Shown one piece after another: positions 48,531 to 60,624 of a stretch of DNA of 64,000 nt. Source of the stretch: Pelodera strongyloides (lineage: Eukaryota; Nematoda; Chromadorea; Rhabditida; Rhabditidae); NCBI GenBank assembly GCA_036852015.1, contig JAANDG010000510.1, forward strand, positions 42,892-106,891, read 5' to 3'. Both the position numbers and the translations under genes were made by a program. How positions within the stretch are numbered: position 1 is the first letter of the stretch; each line of letters starts with the position of its first letter. Under the pieces are notes generated by a model that did not search any database, was not told where the DNA came from, and was given only the letters and a program-made list of their open reading frames with translations.

Positions 48531-50074
48531 TAATTACAGTATATGGAAGAATTCGAGTGATATGGTAAGTAGGATAGTCCAGTTAGTAGCAGTTTAGTTG
48601 ACAAGCAACGAGTCAGTAGTATTAGTAGTCAGTAGATTGTGACTATCGACCAAGTATTTCAGATATAAGCAGCAAATTTGCATATCGGAAAAACAAACCC
48701 AGACATGTGAATGAACGATGGGACTGTTTTTTGTATGGGCTGCAAATTACGTTTCGTTAGTTGATTAAAAATGGAACTATACGTAGTATTGGCACTACCG
48801 ATCTTATTGTTGGTGCATCACATACAACCAACATTCAACATACTTACATATTTTATATACACACAAAAAAGGTGATAAATAATCCATATGCTCTTACAGT
48901 ACTATATGCACAAAGTTTTGTCATGCAGGGAATTGTAGGATATGCCTTTGTCCGTTTTATAGCCAACCTTAGATGCTACGTGTATTTTAAATAAAATGTT
49001 ACAAATGCTGATCAATACTTTTTTTGTTCACATATTACTCCAACCTCAACCCTTAGTAAGTTGAACACCAATAAACCACAGTACTCCATAGCTACTTAGT
49101 TCAGTCCCTTAGCAAAAGCTCACTCTTGTGCTCCGTTGGTCCCTGCATCGTCATAGACCAGGCTTGGACCTGTCCTGTCATAGTCTCGGATTGTTTATCT
49201 CCAGGCCTGCCCCGATCCCGCGCCCCTTTGATACACTCAGAACTTGCCGCCTGATACAGGCCGCCAAAGCGCAAACTTCACTCTATCTGATAATTTCCAC
49301 GTAAGCTTTTCATTCGTGAAGTACATGTATAAGGTCGCTTCAATATAAGCTTCCGATCTTTTAGCGTCCTTATTGAGATTAAGAGGAGTATACTCTCAAT
49401 TTTTCTTCTGCTTTTTATTAAGTTAAATTGTATTGTCCCTTGTTGCTCGTTTCTTTTCTTTCACATCATTTCTAGAGGTGCTGCACAAGTTTTTTGTTTT
49501 ATACTCTGTTTGACTTTTTACATGAATAAATTTTGTCTTTATTCAGATATATTCAACTTTCATTTTTCAAACGAATGGTTTTGTTAGAGATTTTTTGCAG
49601 TTGTCATTACTTTATGTAGTTTACCATCTTGTACTGTCCAGTGTCATCTCTCCACTCGTGAGCAGTTGTGCGCCAAATGGAGTATAATTTGGTTCTCTCA
49701 CCCCTACCCTTTGATTGTTGCACTACGCAAGTGCGCCGTTCTTGCGCCTCAGCTACGCCACAGTTGCGCTAACTGAAACTGTACACAAATGACGCGCCCC
49801 GATATGACGAACCCTCTTTTTCTGCGCAGTGATTGCGCAAATTTCGCGCTGAATGTATCACCTCTTTCCACCTCTCTCGACCCCTTTCTCTCTCTCTCTC
49901 TCCCGCTCTTCTCTCTTTCTTTTTTCGATTCTTTCATAAATACATTCATTTATTACCACAATATTACTATTCTATACCTTTATAATATATTACGAACATA
50001 TTTTATTGAAGAGAATAATTGTGCAACTTCCCCTCTTTCCGTGTACAAATGTTGGCCAGCAATTGGAATAAAGG
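48531..50074. other. divergent intergenic region
   Basis: It lies between the start codons of the peptidase gene (minus) and the orphan gene (plus), so both promoters should be here. It holds the second 38-bp repeat and a CT-rich tract near 49860-49920. I see no further gene. Confidence 0.4.
49059..49096. repeat. 38-bp direct repeat, copy 2
   Basis: Identical to 47832-47869 over the full length, 1.2 kb away. Confidence 0.8.
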
Positions 50075-52751
50075 ATGAATCGACTCAAGAGAATTTTCAA
50101 GAAGAAGACATCGTCGGTTTGCTTTATAAGTCCAACACAAACTGTTTTCAATGGATTACGAAGAATGGTGCATGGCAAAGTTGAAGCCAGTAATTCCAAG
50201 TAACAGGAATAAAGCATAAAAACAGTCTACACAGAAGTATCATTCGATCATCAGGAATAAGTTACGTACACCGATGTTATGATATTATGGCTTTTATAAG
50301 CCAAACAAAATTAGGATTAAAGCAAACATGGCAAACAGTCCTTCAAGCTAAGTTGAGTATTCTGGACATGCTTGACATCATGTGACATCATATAAATGAT
50401 GAGCAGGCTGAAATGGATTATCAACAAATGTTAAAGCGAAATGCTAGCCCCTTTGGAAAATTTGCATATGATAAGCAAATCCTATGTATCCTATGCTAAT
50501 TTTGTACGATTGCAGTGGACGATCGTACAAAATTAGCATAGGAAACATAGGATTTGCTTATCATATGCAAATTTTCCAAAGGGGCTAGCATTTCGCTTTA
50601 ACGTATATCAATAAATATATATATATTTCCTGTGTTTATCCCTTTCCACGTTCAGAAGTGTGTGCTCTACTCCAACCACAGATTCCTCCACTTCGTACAA
50701 CAGTAGTGAGTGTTCTCTGGACCGATCACAGTTCATATGCAGACCGTGTACAGCAATGTCGCTCCCATCTTCTATACAATTCTCGGTTAGATTATAAGCA
50801 TTTAAAGCGAAGTACCGGCCGGTTTCTGAAACGCATCGTGGACAACTGAATTCTTACGTATCGTATTTATGCTAAGTTGCTCCAATTTAGCTCGATTTTT
50901 TATTCTAATTTATGTTCATATGCTGCATAAGAATGCTGGTGTACTCGATGTGTTTCAAAAACCGACCGGTAGTTCGCTTTATGTTAATAACAGCTATGGC
51001 TATGCAATTCTAGGTATGTCTCCTAGTTTGCGAAAAACTTATTCATTAACGAAATAAACAAATAATTGTGAGTGGTTCTGTAACAACATTTGTCTTGGTG
51101 GATTAATGTTCTAAATGATGAATTAAAAAACTGACTGTTAGATTACTAATTAGACAGTGTAGGGTACTAATTTTCATTTTCCATAAAATTTTAAAATTCG
51201 GAATTCAGTGTGTATCGTTCAGGAAACGTCGGTGTTCCCCCGTCCGATGGCCTCGTTCAGTTCGGAATTTCTCCTGGACGAAGACCCTTTAAATGATGCA
51301 CTTCAATGGGATATTCCATTGGAATTTGATGAAGAATTGATTCTGGACGATAATATATTCAACACCGCAACCACAGCCACCAAAAACAGGTGTTCAACGG
51401 AATCCTTTAACTTTCGTTTAGTAACCTATTGGCATGGTAATGAATACCATGTGGGCAACACAACTTAGATTATATTAGAGCAATATCCCAAATTCAGTTG
51501 TTTTCTTGTAAATTATAAAACACGAGGAATACTTTCCATATTAATCTATAAAAATGTTTGGCTCTACAACGCGAAACTCGGCTCCAGTGCCGCCCTTATG
51601 TCGCACCCCGGCTCCATTTTCAAACCTATGCCGCACCCACACTTTGTCTGTTTTCCACCAAACCCCCCAAAACTAGAGCCAGTTGGTGCGTACCTGGTGC
51701 CGCCCTCCTTTTCCGTGCCGTACAGGTGCTTCCCCAGTGAAGCCTGTGACTCCTGAATTCCTCTCAATTTCAGTACAGTTCGATGTCGAGGTCGACGTAA
51801 AAGATTGTCAATTCTGGAACCGGACAAGACTTCTGTGAAGATATTTAATGAAGAAGATGATACAATGACATTGACAAGGAGACCGCAAGGCAGGTCGGAA
51901 AGCACAAATACACAACCGAGGTACGGTAATTTATGGAAGAATTAGGAACTTTACTAGACTGGTAGTCTTGTAAAAACCCGGCAAGCTGTTCCGTATAATG
52001 TTTATGGCGAGCGCTGATGGGTAACATGTATTGACTCGAAGTATGAAATTTGTATAGAAAATTCAAGAGTGTCTTTCAAAAGTTCTGTCTCAAGCTCATA
52101 TTGTTCGTCTAGTTGTTATTATTGCCTATTTGATGTTGAAATAATCTTGGTCCTGTTCTCTTTCACGTTTTCTATTCAAATATGTACATCCTCGATTGCT
52201 TGCAGATCAATTTTGAAGAAAAACATTTTATCTCACATTTACGAGGAAATTGGGGAAGATTACGGTGCTCCTGTTCCGGATATTAGACCAGAGGTAATCA
52301 ATAAACACAGTGTCAAAATCAATATATAGGTGCCCTAAGCAAAAGAGATTGTTAGGAATACATCAAATATGAGGGTACGCATCTAGGATAATTATTGAAT
52401 GCATGATTTTGAACGACTTCCACAGTTATTTGAAGCTCGCGGTACACCTTCGCCCTTATATTTTTAGGTGCCAGAGCGTCCGTTGGTAACCCCGCTGAAG
52501 CTCTTTCCACCGTACAGCGGATTTCAACCTCGAGCAATGGAGCTACAACAAATGAAAGGGTTTGTCTTGCCGTAACCTAGTGTATAGATCTTGCTTTTTC
52601 ATTTTTGTAACAAAATTCAACCAAAAAAAAAAATCAAAAAAAAAAATGTAAATATATTTTATGAAACTTATCACTTAGGTACCCTGATCAACTACGCCGC
52701 AAGAAATTGCCGAGTTTTCATCGACGTCAGAGTTGGACAGGCGGATTTTAG
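50075..52751 (+). CDS. orphan protein gene, 7 exons, 273 residues
   Basis: Exons are 50075-50199, 50656-50785, 51223-51389, 51774-51920, 52206-52293, 52468-52559 and 52679-52751. All junctions are GT-AG and the sum is an exact multiple of three. I recognise no domain. The start is basic (MNRLKRIFKKKTSS), then a Ser/Thr- and Cys-rich segment, then an acidic block with DEDPLNDALQWDIPLEFDEE (about residues 104-123). A dibasic RGRRKRLSI site follows, which looks like a basophilic-kinase target. The tail, with FPPYSGFQPRAMELQQMKGY and RRKKLPSFHRRQSWTGGF, is basic and Pro/Tyr-containing. It looks like an unstructured signalling or adaptor protein without membrane spans. A possible leader acceptor lies 15 nt upstream of the ATG. 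Intron 2 carries a family B MITE and intron 1 a 165-bp hairpin. Confidence 0.7.
50434..50598. mobile_element. 165-bp hairpin MITE, copy 1 (orphan gene intron 1)
   Basis: The arms of about 77 bp match almost perfectly, with a tiny loop near 50512-50521. It starts aagcgaaatgctagcccctt and ends in the inverse, with TA on both sides. The terminal aagcgaaat is shared with family B, so both may use one transposase. Confidence 0.82.
50805..50979. mobile_element. MITE family B copy, 175 bp, orphan gene intron 2
   Basis: The ends aagcgaagtaccggccgg and ccgaccggtagttcgctt are flanked by TA. Confidence 0.75.
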
Positions 52752-54204
52752 AATTAATACTTGTTTGCAGATAATACTCTTTATTTGTTTGTTTTGATAA
52801 ATAAGACGGAAATGCGTTATATAAGGCTATGCTCAGGAGGTTGCACTCGTGGTTCCAAAAAGGCAACCAAAGAGGCTTCAGGTTCAGCATTGCGAGATCT
52901 GGGCTGACTAAAGTTTATGAGCAAAAATGCTCTGCATTTCACTAACTCCTTGTGGTACTGGCATTTATCCAGTAATTAGTAATTAGGAGCAAATAGTTGT
53001 ACATAAACCTCGTCGTTTTTATATGTTAATTTTCAGTCTTTTCTCCCAGTATTAGCTTCTTGAAAGGGCAAACTTTTTTTTTAAATAATCATATGTAACG
53101 ATAAACAGACTTACAGACATTCGATAAATAATACCAGTGTTATTCTTGCCATAAGACTGTAAAAACTAGTAGTCGTACCTTGATTTTATTCAATTTATTT
53201 TTTTTTCCATCAAAATCATTATCCTCTGTTGTAAGTTGCATCAGTAATAATAAACGTATGAAACATCGGGTTTGCATCAAGACATTTTATTCCAACATTT
53301 ATATAAAGAAATGGTCAAAACACCCGAAAAATGAAACGAGATCAATGTAAAACTATTTCGAGATCGAATATGAACGAAAAATAAAATGAACGAAAATGGG
53401 CAGGATTCTCGGATACTAGTCGAGCTGATTTTAATTTCTATAAATATAAATAAATTTCGAATAAAACGCAACTTTTTAAAGGCTACGGGATTCAGACAGT
53501 TGACTATAAGCGATAAGAGATAAGAGGGTGGAGAAATTAAGAAATAAAGTTTTAGCTTTGATCGGATTGGTAATACGATTGGTAAGACCATTTTTAACGA
53601 TCGGATGACAACGATTTGTAATAGTTTGCAGATTGGATTGAGAGTTGACATTGAGCTAGATAATATTTCCGTATCTATGGGCTATGGGTACTCACAAGCA
53701 CCACTGCTTCTCATAGGCCTAGGTACGCTTTCAACTCATGCATTGCCCTATCTATGACGCCTATAACACAAGTCCCCTAGCCTGTGGCACTTGCATTGCC
53801 GTATTTCTTGCCTACAAATGGCGAAATTCTGGCGAACATCCTAGCCTGAAGCATTTAAACAGCGGCAGTTCTCATTTACATATGTCCCAATGGCGATTCT
53901 GTGGCGCGCAACATCTGCGCAGCGGCAGCCAATATGAATGGAAGATAATTATGTCAACAAATGGCAATTGCCGAATGTCTCTTTGCCGCGAGTCGTGTTG
54001 AAGTAAGTAGTGGTGCTTGTGGTTGATCTTTTTCATGGACTGAAAGAAGGAGTGAGATCCAAGGACTCTCAGCAACTACGGCCGAAGGACGCCGTCCCGA
54101 TGAACCGACCGTCATGTGAAGTTCCTGAAATTGGGAAACAATAAACCTTGGCAGACTATACCATGGACAGTTTGCACGTTGCTAAACAGGGCAGCTTCTT
54201 TATG
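52752..54204. other. spacer between orphan gene and GPCR
   Basis: AT-rich to about 53700, then a more balanced stretch. A 124-codon minus frame at 53277-53651 has no splice or protein-like features. No gene is called. Confidence 0.4.
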
Positions 54205-54357
54205 TGGTTTCCAAGTATGGTGAAAATTTACCGTGTCTTGGAACTACACGAGAATATTTTTTTTATTTTTTATTTATTTTATATATGCAGGTTTCGTGCA
54301 GGAATACGGTAGTATTGACAGAATCACACCGAATTGTTGGGATGCTTGGAAACCCCA
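54205..54357. mobile_element. MITE family C copy
   Basis: It starts tggtttccaagtatgg and ends atgcttggaaacccca. It is closest to the 15536 copy internally (cttggaactacacgag, agtattgacagaatcacacc). It lies just downstream of the GPCR stop. Confidence 0.65.
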
Positions 54358-54428
54358 ATAGTCAACAATTTAGTTTTTCAATAGTCCTTATGCAATTCAG
54401 AAATTCAGATGCTACACCGCCACATTTT

Positions 54429-57400
54429 TCATTCTTTATTATAAACAAAAAGGGCGAAACTACCATTGACTAGTAAAATATGAGTTGTCACCTTTTCGTC
54501 GACTTCTCCAAGTATCATTATTGCGAATTGCTGTCTAATTTCATTATTTGAAAGGAAATGTGCTGGACATCGTATAGCATTTCCGACTACAGTAAGCAGA
54601 GAGGCACCGTCAGAGGCCAGACGGTAGAAATCTGGGTGGTAGACATGCAGGAAATCTGAAAATATTTGAACGACTAACTAAGAAAATACACCTCTTTAAA
54701 GCAGCATGGCACGTGCTTTTGAAAAGCACACAGGACAATAATAGCAGTGAATATCTGCTGATAAATATGTATTACCTGCGTCAAAGTACTCCGTGAGCGT
54801 CAGTATCAACCCTAGCAAATTCGATATCAAATATGCACTGATTATCACGAGAAGTGTGTTTGTGGCTCTCCTTAGATTTCGGCGTCTTATTTTCATGACG
54901 TCGTGTCCCATCGTTAATTCAGTTATAAGGGAACGAAGTTGCTGAAAATTATATTATACCAGCTTGCTACGCCGCCTGAGGCGTCTTTCCATACTTATGA
55001 AACGTCTGTATCGTAAATGAAAATCTTTACGAATGAAGACATACGTAGTTCTTTGACGTGAGAATATTCTAATTTGAGCTGCGGCACTCTTTTATACCCG
55101 AAGCGGAACAATTTATTCGAATTATACTTCCGTAACGTGAGTGCTAGCGCACGCTACAGTTACTCTTTAATGGGGTTTCCAAGTATCCGGACAAATTTAC
55201 CGTATTTTACGACTTCGCGAGACCCATGTATTAATTTCTCATGTCAAATATTCAATTCAGGGAAAATACGGTGAAGCTTTCTATACTTGGAAGGGAACGC
55301 ACAGTTGTTTTTGGCATACATGGAAACCCCATTATATAAAAAGATCATTGTATTTCCGTAAAATATTGAGGATTGGAATTTTGTGTTTTGCGTAATGGCT
55401 TCTCATGGTTTCGCTCGCTTACTCTTCTTTTTTTCTCATCTACCAAAACCCAGCATCTACCTATCGAAAATGTACCTCACTATATGGAAACAACTCAAAA
55501 TTACCTGAACATTCTGCTTCCTCAGCATCATAACGATTCCCCCATTTAAGAATATTAATGTGAAGAAGGGGACAAATATGACAATCGAGTTGACGAGACC
55601 CATCATATAAGCACTGTTCGTACCCAGGCTCACCTAAAGAGAGGAATTCAGTAATTAGCTGACAATTATCAAATCAGGGACATTGTTGAAAATCTGCAAC
55701 CTTGTGACTAAGCAGGTATTCATTTAACAAGCCGAGCTTACAAACAGGGAAAAATTTAAAACCTAAACAGTTTCTACCATCGTTTTTAACAATAATAATA
55801 GTTTATTACGAGTTTATTATGTCAGTGTCTAGAAGCACATTTTTATGCTGAAGAAACACCACCCCTCTCTATGTCTGAATAAGCACATGACATTTTTATA
55901 AGATAAAATTAATGTTCTAACAAGTTGATTGTCATGCATCTGGTGTTCACGTAGTGTACATTTAATAAGTAAAAACTCCCTCAATTTCATGGGACGCTTG
56001 AGTCAGACGGCTCGTTTAGCTTTATTTTGTGAAGTACCTTTCTTATTCACTCAAGTCTACAGTGGGAACAATTTAGTGTGGGAAAACAGATGTGGAGAGG
56101 TTTTCCATTTTTTTTCCTGTTTGCGTAGAGGGCAACCTGTCTCGGTGCACGGGAGTGTAACAAGTAACAACAATACGTAGTACAAGGAATAACGTATTCT
56201 AGTTAAACCTGAGGTACTGTTATAGCTATTCCTTAGAAAACTGTAATCACGCATAGTAGTATTTCACATTGAGATGTGCAAGAAATTTCTGAGTAATAAT
56301 TGTGTAGTTGGATGAGATGAAACCAAACGATGTTAGCGCTATCGCACTAACAAAGGATTAGTCAATTTTAAGGAAGACCAGAACTAATAACCTACAAGTT
56401 CATTTGAAAAGTATGATCTTAAATTGTATAATATTTTCACATCGCACCTGATATCGATTGAAACCAGTACATTCTTCGAATTCGTTTATTTGAAGACGCT
56501 GAAATTGTCAAGCAAAATGAACGAATTAAAACTATTTCCTCTTTTATATCTTTTTGAGTCTTTTTAAAGATATTTTGAATTTACTTCTTCAACGATACAA
56601 AAGGAGCCGAAATCGCACATTCGGGCTAACTGTCCCAACTTCAACCAACTGCTACAATATCACACTGCATCCCAGATCCACCAGTTCTTTTTTCCCAATA
56701 AGTAAGTCCTCTCTAGTGACGTTTCCATGGAATTATAGAGAATCCTCTTCTCTTTTCAGTTCATTTTCCTTCTTATTTCAATCCTTCTCCTCTTTTTTCT
56801 CTTTCCAATCATTGATCATTCCACTTCATAAATTGCGGTGCGCTTTTGCGGTCTTTTAGAGTTACGACGCGGCCTTTCTTTATGTTTTATCGTTTTCTTC
56901 GGGACGGAGAGAACACTATTTTGACGTCAAGTTATGAGAAAAAGAAATAAATACGTACAGAGGATGATTAGGAAAAAAGGAACTAATGTTTAGAATCTTT
57001 GATATTTCACTTTTTTAAACTATTCAGTTAGCATTCAATCAAACAGAGGAAGTGAAAATATGCAAGTTTTCTACAAGCGAGTCTAATATGTGCATTCAGC
57101 AACATATAAGGCAACCCGTAGATACCCTAGAAGTTTGGAACGGTGTGGAGAGCGCTGTCTTATTTGAAGACAATACTACCGTATTATTCGTTTCGGATTT
57201 ACTACTTGATTTGTTAAATTTCTCACCGAAGTCAGACATTTGAGCGTAATTGAAACGATTGTCACTGTGCAAAGGACCGCCCATCTTGTGGAGGACTGAA
57301 ATCCACTGAAGGTCCAATGCTTTGTCATACAGTAGCTGAAGAGGGCAAACATTAGAATACACCAGTCATCGAAAATCCTGGTTTAGATTGGACACATTTA

Positions 57401-59712
57401 GAGCTTCTATATTTATGATTATGAACATCGATCGTACAAATCAGCAATTGATTCCCTCTTTGTTGTAACTTGCACAAATTATACAGTATTATATCAGTAA
57501 AGCTGTATGTCCCCTGGTTTGTGAAATTGAAGCTGGCCAAATGCACATTCCCGTTAACAACTATAGGCAAATTGTATCCCATTTTGTGATATTGGAATAG
57601 AATGCATCAAGTTTTGTAAATAATAGTTCGCTAGCATTTTTTCGCAAACCACGTACTATACCGCTTTAATACATTCGGGAGGAGCATGAAACCCCCACCG
57701 TCGTAAGGCGCCCCGGGAACCTTTAAAAATTTAAAACCCCTGCTCCCAGACATCCATTAGGTGACCCCGGTCGCCTATGGCCTATGCCTATGCATTTCCA
57801 ATATAATTTATTCGAATTTCTGTCAAATGCACTTCGCTTTTTGTGTGAAAACTATTGAATTTCATGTGGAAAGGGCGAGGAGTTTGCGTGAAAGTTTGGA
57901 AAAGAAAACAAAAGTTTTACTTGATCTGGTTTGGAAAAGAAATTATTCAAGGTAAGACGAATAGAGCTAGTTAGCATTTTTCGGACATAATATCACGTAT
58001 GGGGGGGGGCACTGGTATCAAAGAAATAATACGCATATAATATAATTGCATTTGAAGCGGTGGGACACCTGGTTTTGAACTTATGCTGGACATCTGTTAC
58101 TCTATGTATTTATGTGCCCATCAGTTATGTATGGGAACAAAGTGAAGCGGCATTTGTATGTAGCATGCGGAAATACGTCTCACCCTCCACCTATCTCACA
58201 AAGACATAAAAAATAAAAACTAACCGTTCAACACTAGCAACAATCAAGCAGAAAACGCTTGATATTTTGAAAATTTGCGAGAAGAGATATAGTGAAGGAA
58301 TGTATTCTATCCATACAATGAACACACGGTACAGAGAGAAGTATTCGGCAGTTACCGGCACTGACTGAAATCATAAGTAGAGTTGTAAATAATTAATATA
58401 CTAAATGATTTATACCTTATAAAAAGGTTTATGATAGAAAAAAATCTCAGTTGGTGTAGAAATTGGTAGATATGTAACTCTGGTTAAGAATACTCGGAGT
58501 CAAGTTAGGTATATGGTCATTTATAGAATGTGGAATCAAAATGCACTCCTCCTTTTAATTGGAGTGTATATTATTATTGTTCAATTATGTAGTCACTCAT
58601 TTCTGTTTTCTTTTGAACCAATGCACCCCTTTTTTTCTAAATATAAAGTTTAACTTTTTTTGACAAGTCTATTTTCAAATCCTTTTCTTTTGCTCAGTCC
58701 ATCATACAACTCAAAATGATCCTTGTGTTTTGAATTTTCTTTTCAAAAATTGACCAACAGTCAAGTTTTGAAGTCCCCAAAGGGTTATTCGGAGTGCAGA
58801 GAAATTTAGTGAGAAAAGTGTGCAATTTGGTTAGACAGACTTAGGCGATCAACGATCTAACTTATGACTTAGGGTTTTGCATCTTCGTGCGTAGAAATGC
58901 AAGGTCGTAGGCTATTAATTATATCATTGTGTACAAACAAACTGGCCACTTAGGGAAATTATTTTTCTGCCTTTACGGCGGAAACTATGATAAGTAATGA
59001 AGGGAAATAAATGGAGCCTGACTCTTTTGGGCAATAAATGTAAAAAATTAAACTGAAAACATACCATTAATAAAATAAAAGAAGAATCCAAAAGTGTGTC
59101 GAATAAGGCGACGAAACCAAGAAAGAAAAATGGTGAATGCCTGAATTTTTTTTACTAAAATAACATCCATTTATGGGTAATACATAGTTGATGAACGTGC
59201 ATAAATGCTTCATGATGTATGCGAATCATTTGCCATCATTACATTTTACATTTACTCCTCCTTACTGATTCACTTCTCTTTTTGCTTCAATTTTTCCAAG
59301 TAGTCTTGGTCAAACACAACAAACTACTTTGTAAGGGAAATGCTCCATAATTCAGCGACGCAGAAATTTGAGAAAAGTCTGGGAAACACCAAATGACCCA
59401 TGCAAATCGGTGTTTTCTGGTGTTCGAATGTAACTTAAGTTCGAGTAAGTGGGCTATGATTCTTGGAGTTCAATACTCGATGAATGCCTTTAATAGTCAG
59501 CCATATGCCTGCTGCGTACCGGCTACGGGTTGTATGCAACATGTTAACGATGAGACTACAAAGAAGTCGCAGAACCTGAAATTGCTGCGCGACAGGAAAA
59601 GTGCTGCGAGGAGTCCGTTGGCAACAACTCCGAACACAGCAAAAATGAATCCGACAATTCCAATCAGCCAAAAACGGGACGCAACGAGGCCATCGTACCC
59701 CGTCCCACACAT
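54429..59712 (-). CDS. rhodopsin-class GPCR, probably neuropeptide-type, 8 exons
   Basis: Exons are 59712-59576, 59140-59065, 58364-58225, 57335-57227, 56498-56448, 55633-55505, 54941-54776 and 54655-54429, giving 344 residues. TM1 is LIGIVGFIFAVFGVVANGLL with the conserved GxxxN. TM2 contains FVALFDTLLD. TM3 ends in SVFCLIVASVERY, so the DRY position reads ERY (117-119). TM5 is SIVIFVPFFTLIFLNGGIV, followed by MMLRKQN. TM6 follows RRRNLRRATNTLLVIISAYL. TM7 is ASLLTVVGNAIRCPAHFL, lacking a standard NPxxY. The pattern recalls FMRFamide/myosuppressin-type receptors; the ligand is unknown. The ATG follows an in-frame TAA and a tttcag acceptor 15 nt upstream. The final exon may instead splice at a donor after GEVDEK. 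Confidence 0.85.
54956..55350 (+). repeat. dispersed repeat D, copy 2, interrupted by a MITE
   Basis: It matches 19565-19795 up to about 55170. A 161-bp family C MITE intervenes, after which ttatata resumes, as in copy 1. It lies in GPCR intron 6. Confidence 0.65.
55171..55331. mobile_element. MITE family C copy nested in repeat D
   Basis: The ends tggggtttccaagtatcc and gcatacatggaaacccca are flanked by taa and tta. Copy 1 of repeat D is the empty-site counterpart. Confidence 0.7.
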
Positions 59713-59727
59713 TTCTCCCGAGATTTA

Positions 59728-59735
59728 CTGAAAGT
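59728..59735 (-). other. splice acceptor upstream of the GPCR ATG
   Basis: On the minus strand actttcag lies 15 nt before the ATG, and an in-frame TAA follows at once, so upstream coding sequence is excluded in this frame. Confidence 0.55.
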
Positions 59736-59759
59736 ATTTTTATGTATAAATATAGTTTA

Positions 59760-59924
59760 AAGCAAAATACTAGCCCCTTTGGAAAATTTGCATATGATAA
59801 AGAAATCCTATGTATCCTATGCTAATTTTGTACGATTGCCGTGGACGATCGTACGAAATTAGCATAGGATACATAGGATTTGCTTATCATATGCAAATTT
59901 TCCAAAGGGGCTAGCATTTCGCTT
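59760..59924. mobile_element. 165-bp hairpin MITE, copy 2
   Basis: It has the same length and arms as 50434-50598, with a few substitutions such as aagcaaaatac at the left end. TA flanks both sides. It sits 25 bp upstream of the GPCR leader acceptor. Confidence 0.82.
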
Positions 59925-60027
59925 TAAAGGGAAAGTCATCCAGGCTCGACAACATGTCCCAACATCTGAAAGTAACGATGGAAGAGTACACATGAAACAG
60001 AAAGAACGAGAGAGGGAAAAGGATGTG

Positions 60028-60033
<6 letters not shown>

Positions 60034-60058
<25 letters not shown>
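60034..60058. repeat. (GA)n microsatellite
   Basis: About 12 dinucleotide units. Confidence 0.8.
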
Positions 60059-60624
60059 TAGGGAGATAGAAACGGAGAGAGATAGAGTAAAATACGCAAG
60101 TTGGCATTCAAAAATCACCATGAGTTTTCAATTACAGGCTTTGAATAACCGTTAAATATTGAACGTGGATAACATATTTAAAAGGAAAGAGTAGAAAAGC
60201 ATAAAATTTTAGCTGTAGCTATGTGTCATGTAGTTTTACCAAAAGTCTTTTAAAATCAAAACGACGTAGACATTTTGTGTATTCAAAAAAAGGTATGAAT
60301 TTTCGAGTATGTCACGGGAAAACTTTTTTCGTTTTCTTTTGTCAAACTATGGTCTCGTGCAGATTGTACGTGGTAACTGGGACATACATTAGCGAGTTGG
60401 CAGTCTGTAATACATAATAGCGAAAGTAGCAAAATAATTTTTAAATAAGACACGAGAAAACAACAATTTAAATCACTTCGATCACTATATGTGAAGATTA
60501 TATAGAAGTAATAATATATATATTATACTTAGTTCAACTACCCAATTTTGAGGTTCGTTTCAAACAGACCATTCCATCATATGTATACTTACATCTTAGT
60601 ATAATATATATATTATTACAACAC

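Noticed and set aside
49789..50184. 131-codon plus frame upstream of the orphan gene
   Set aside because: It overlaps the first exon of the orphan gene in another frame. The spliced frame starting at 50075 fits six further exons, while this one ends at once and crosses a CT-rich tract.
53277..53651. 124-codon minus-strand frame
   Set aside because: AT-rich, no domain, no splice signals that connect it in phase to the GPCR.
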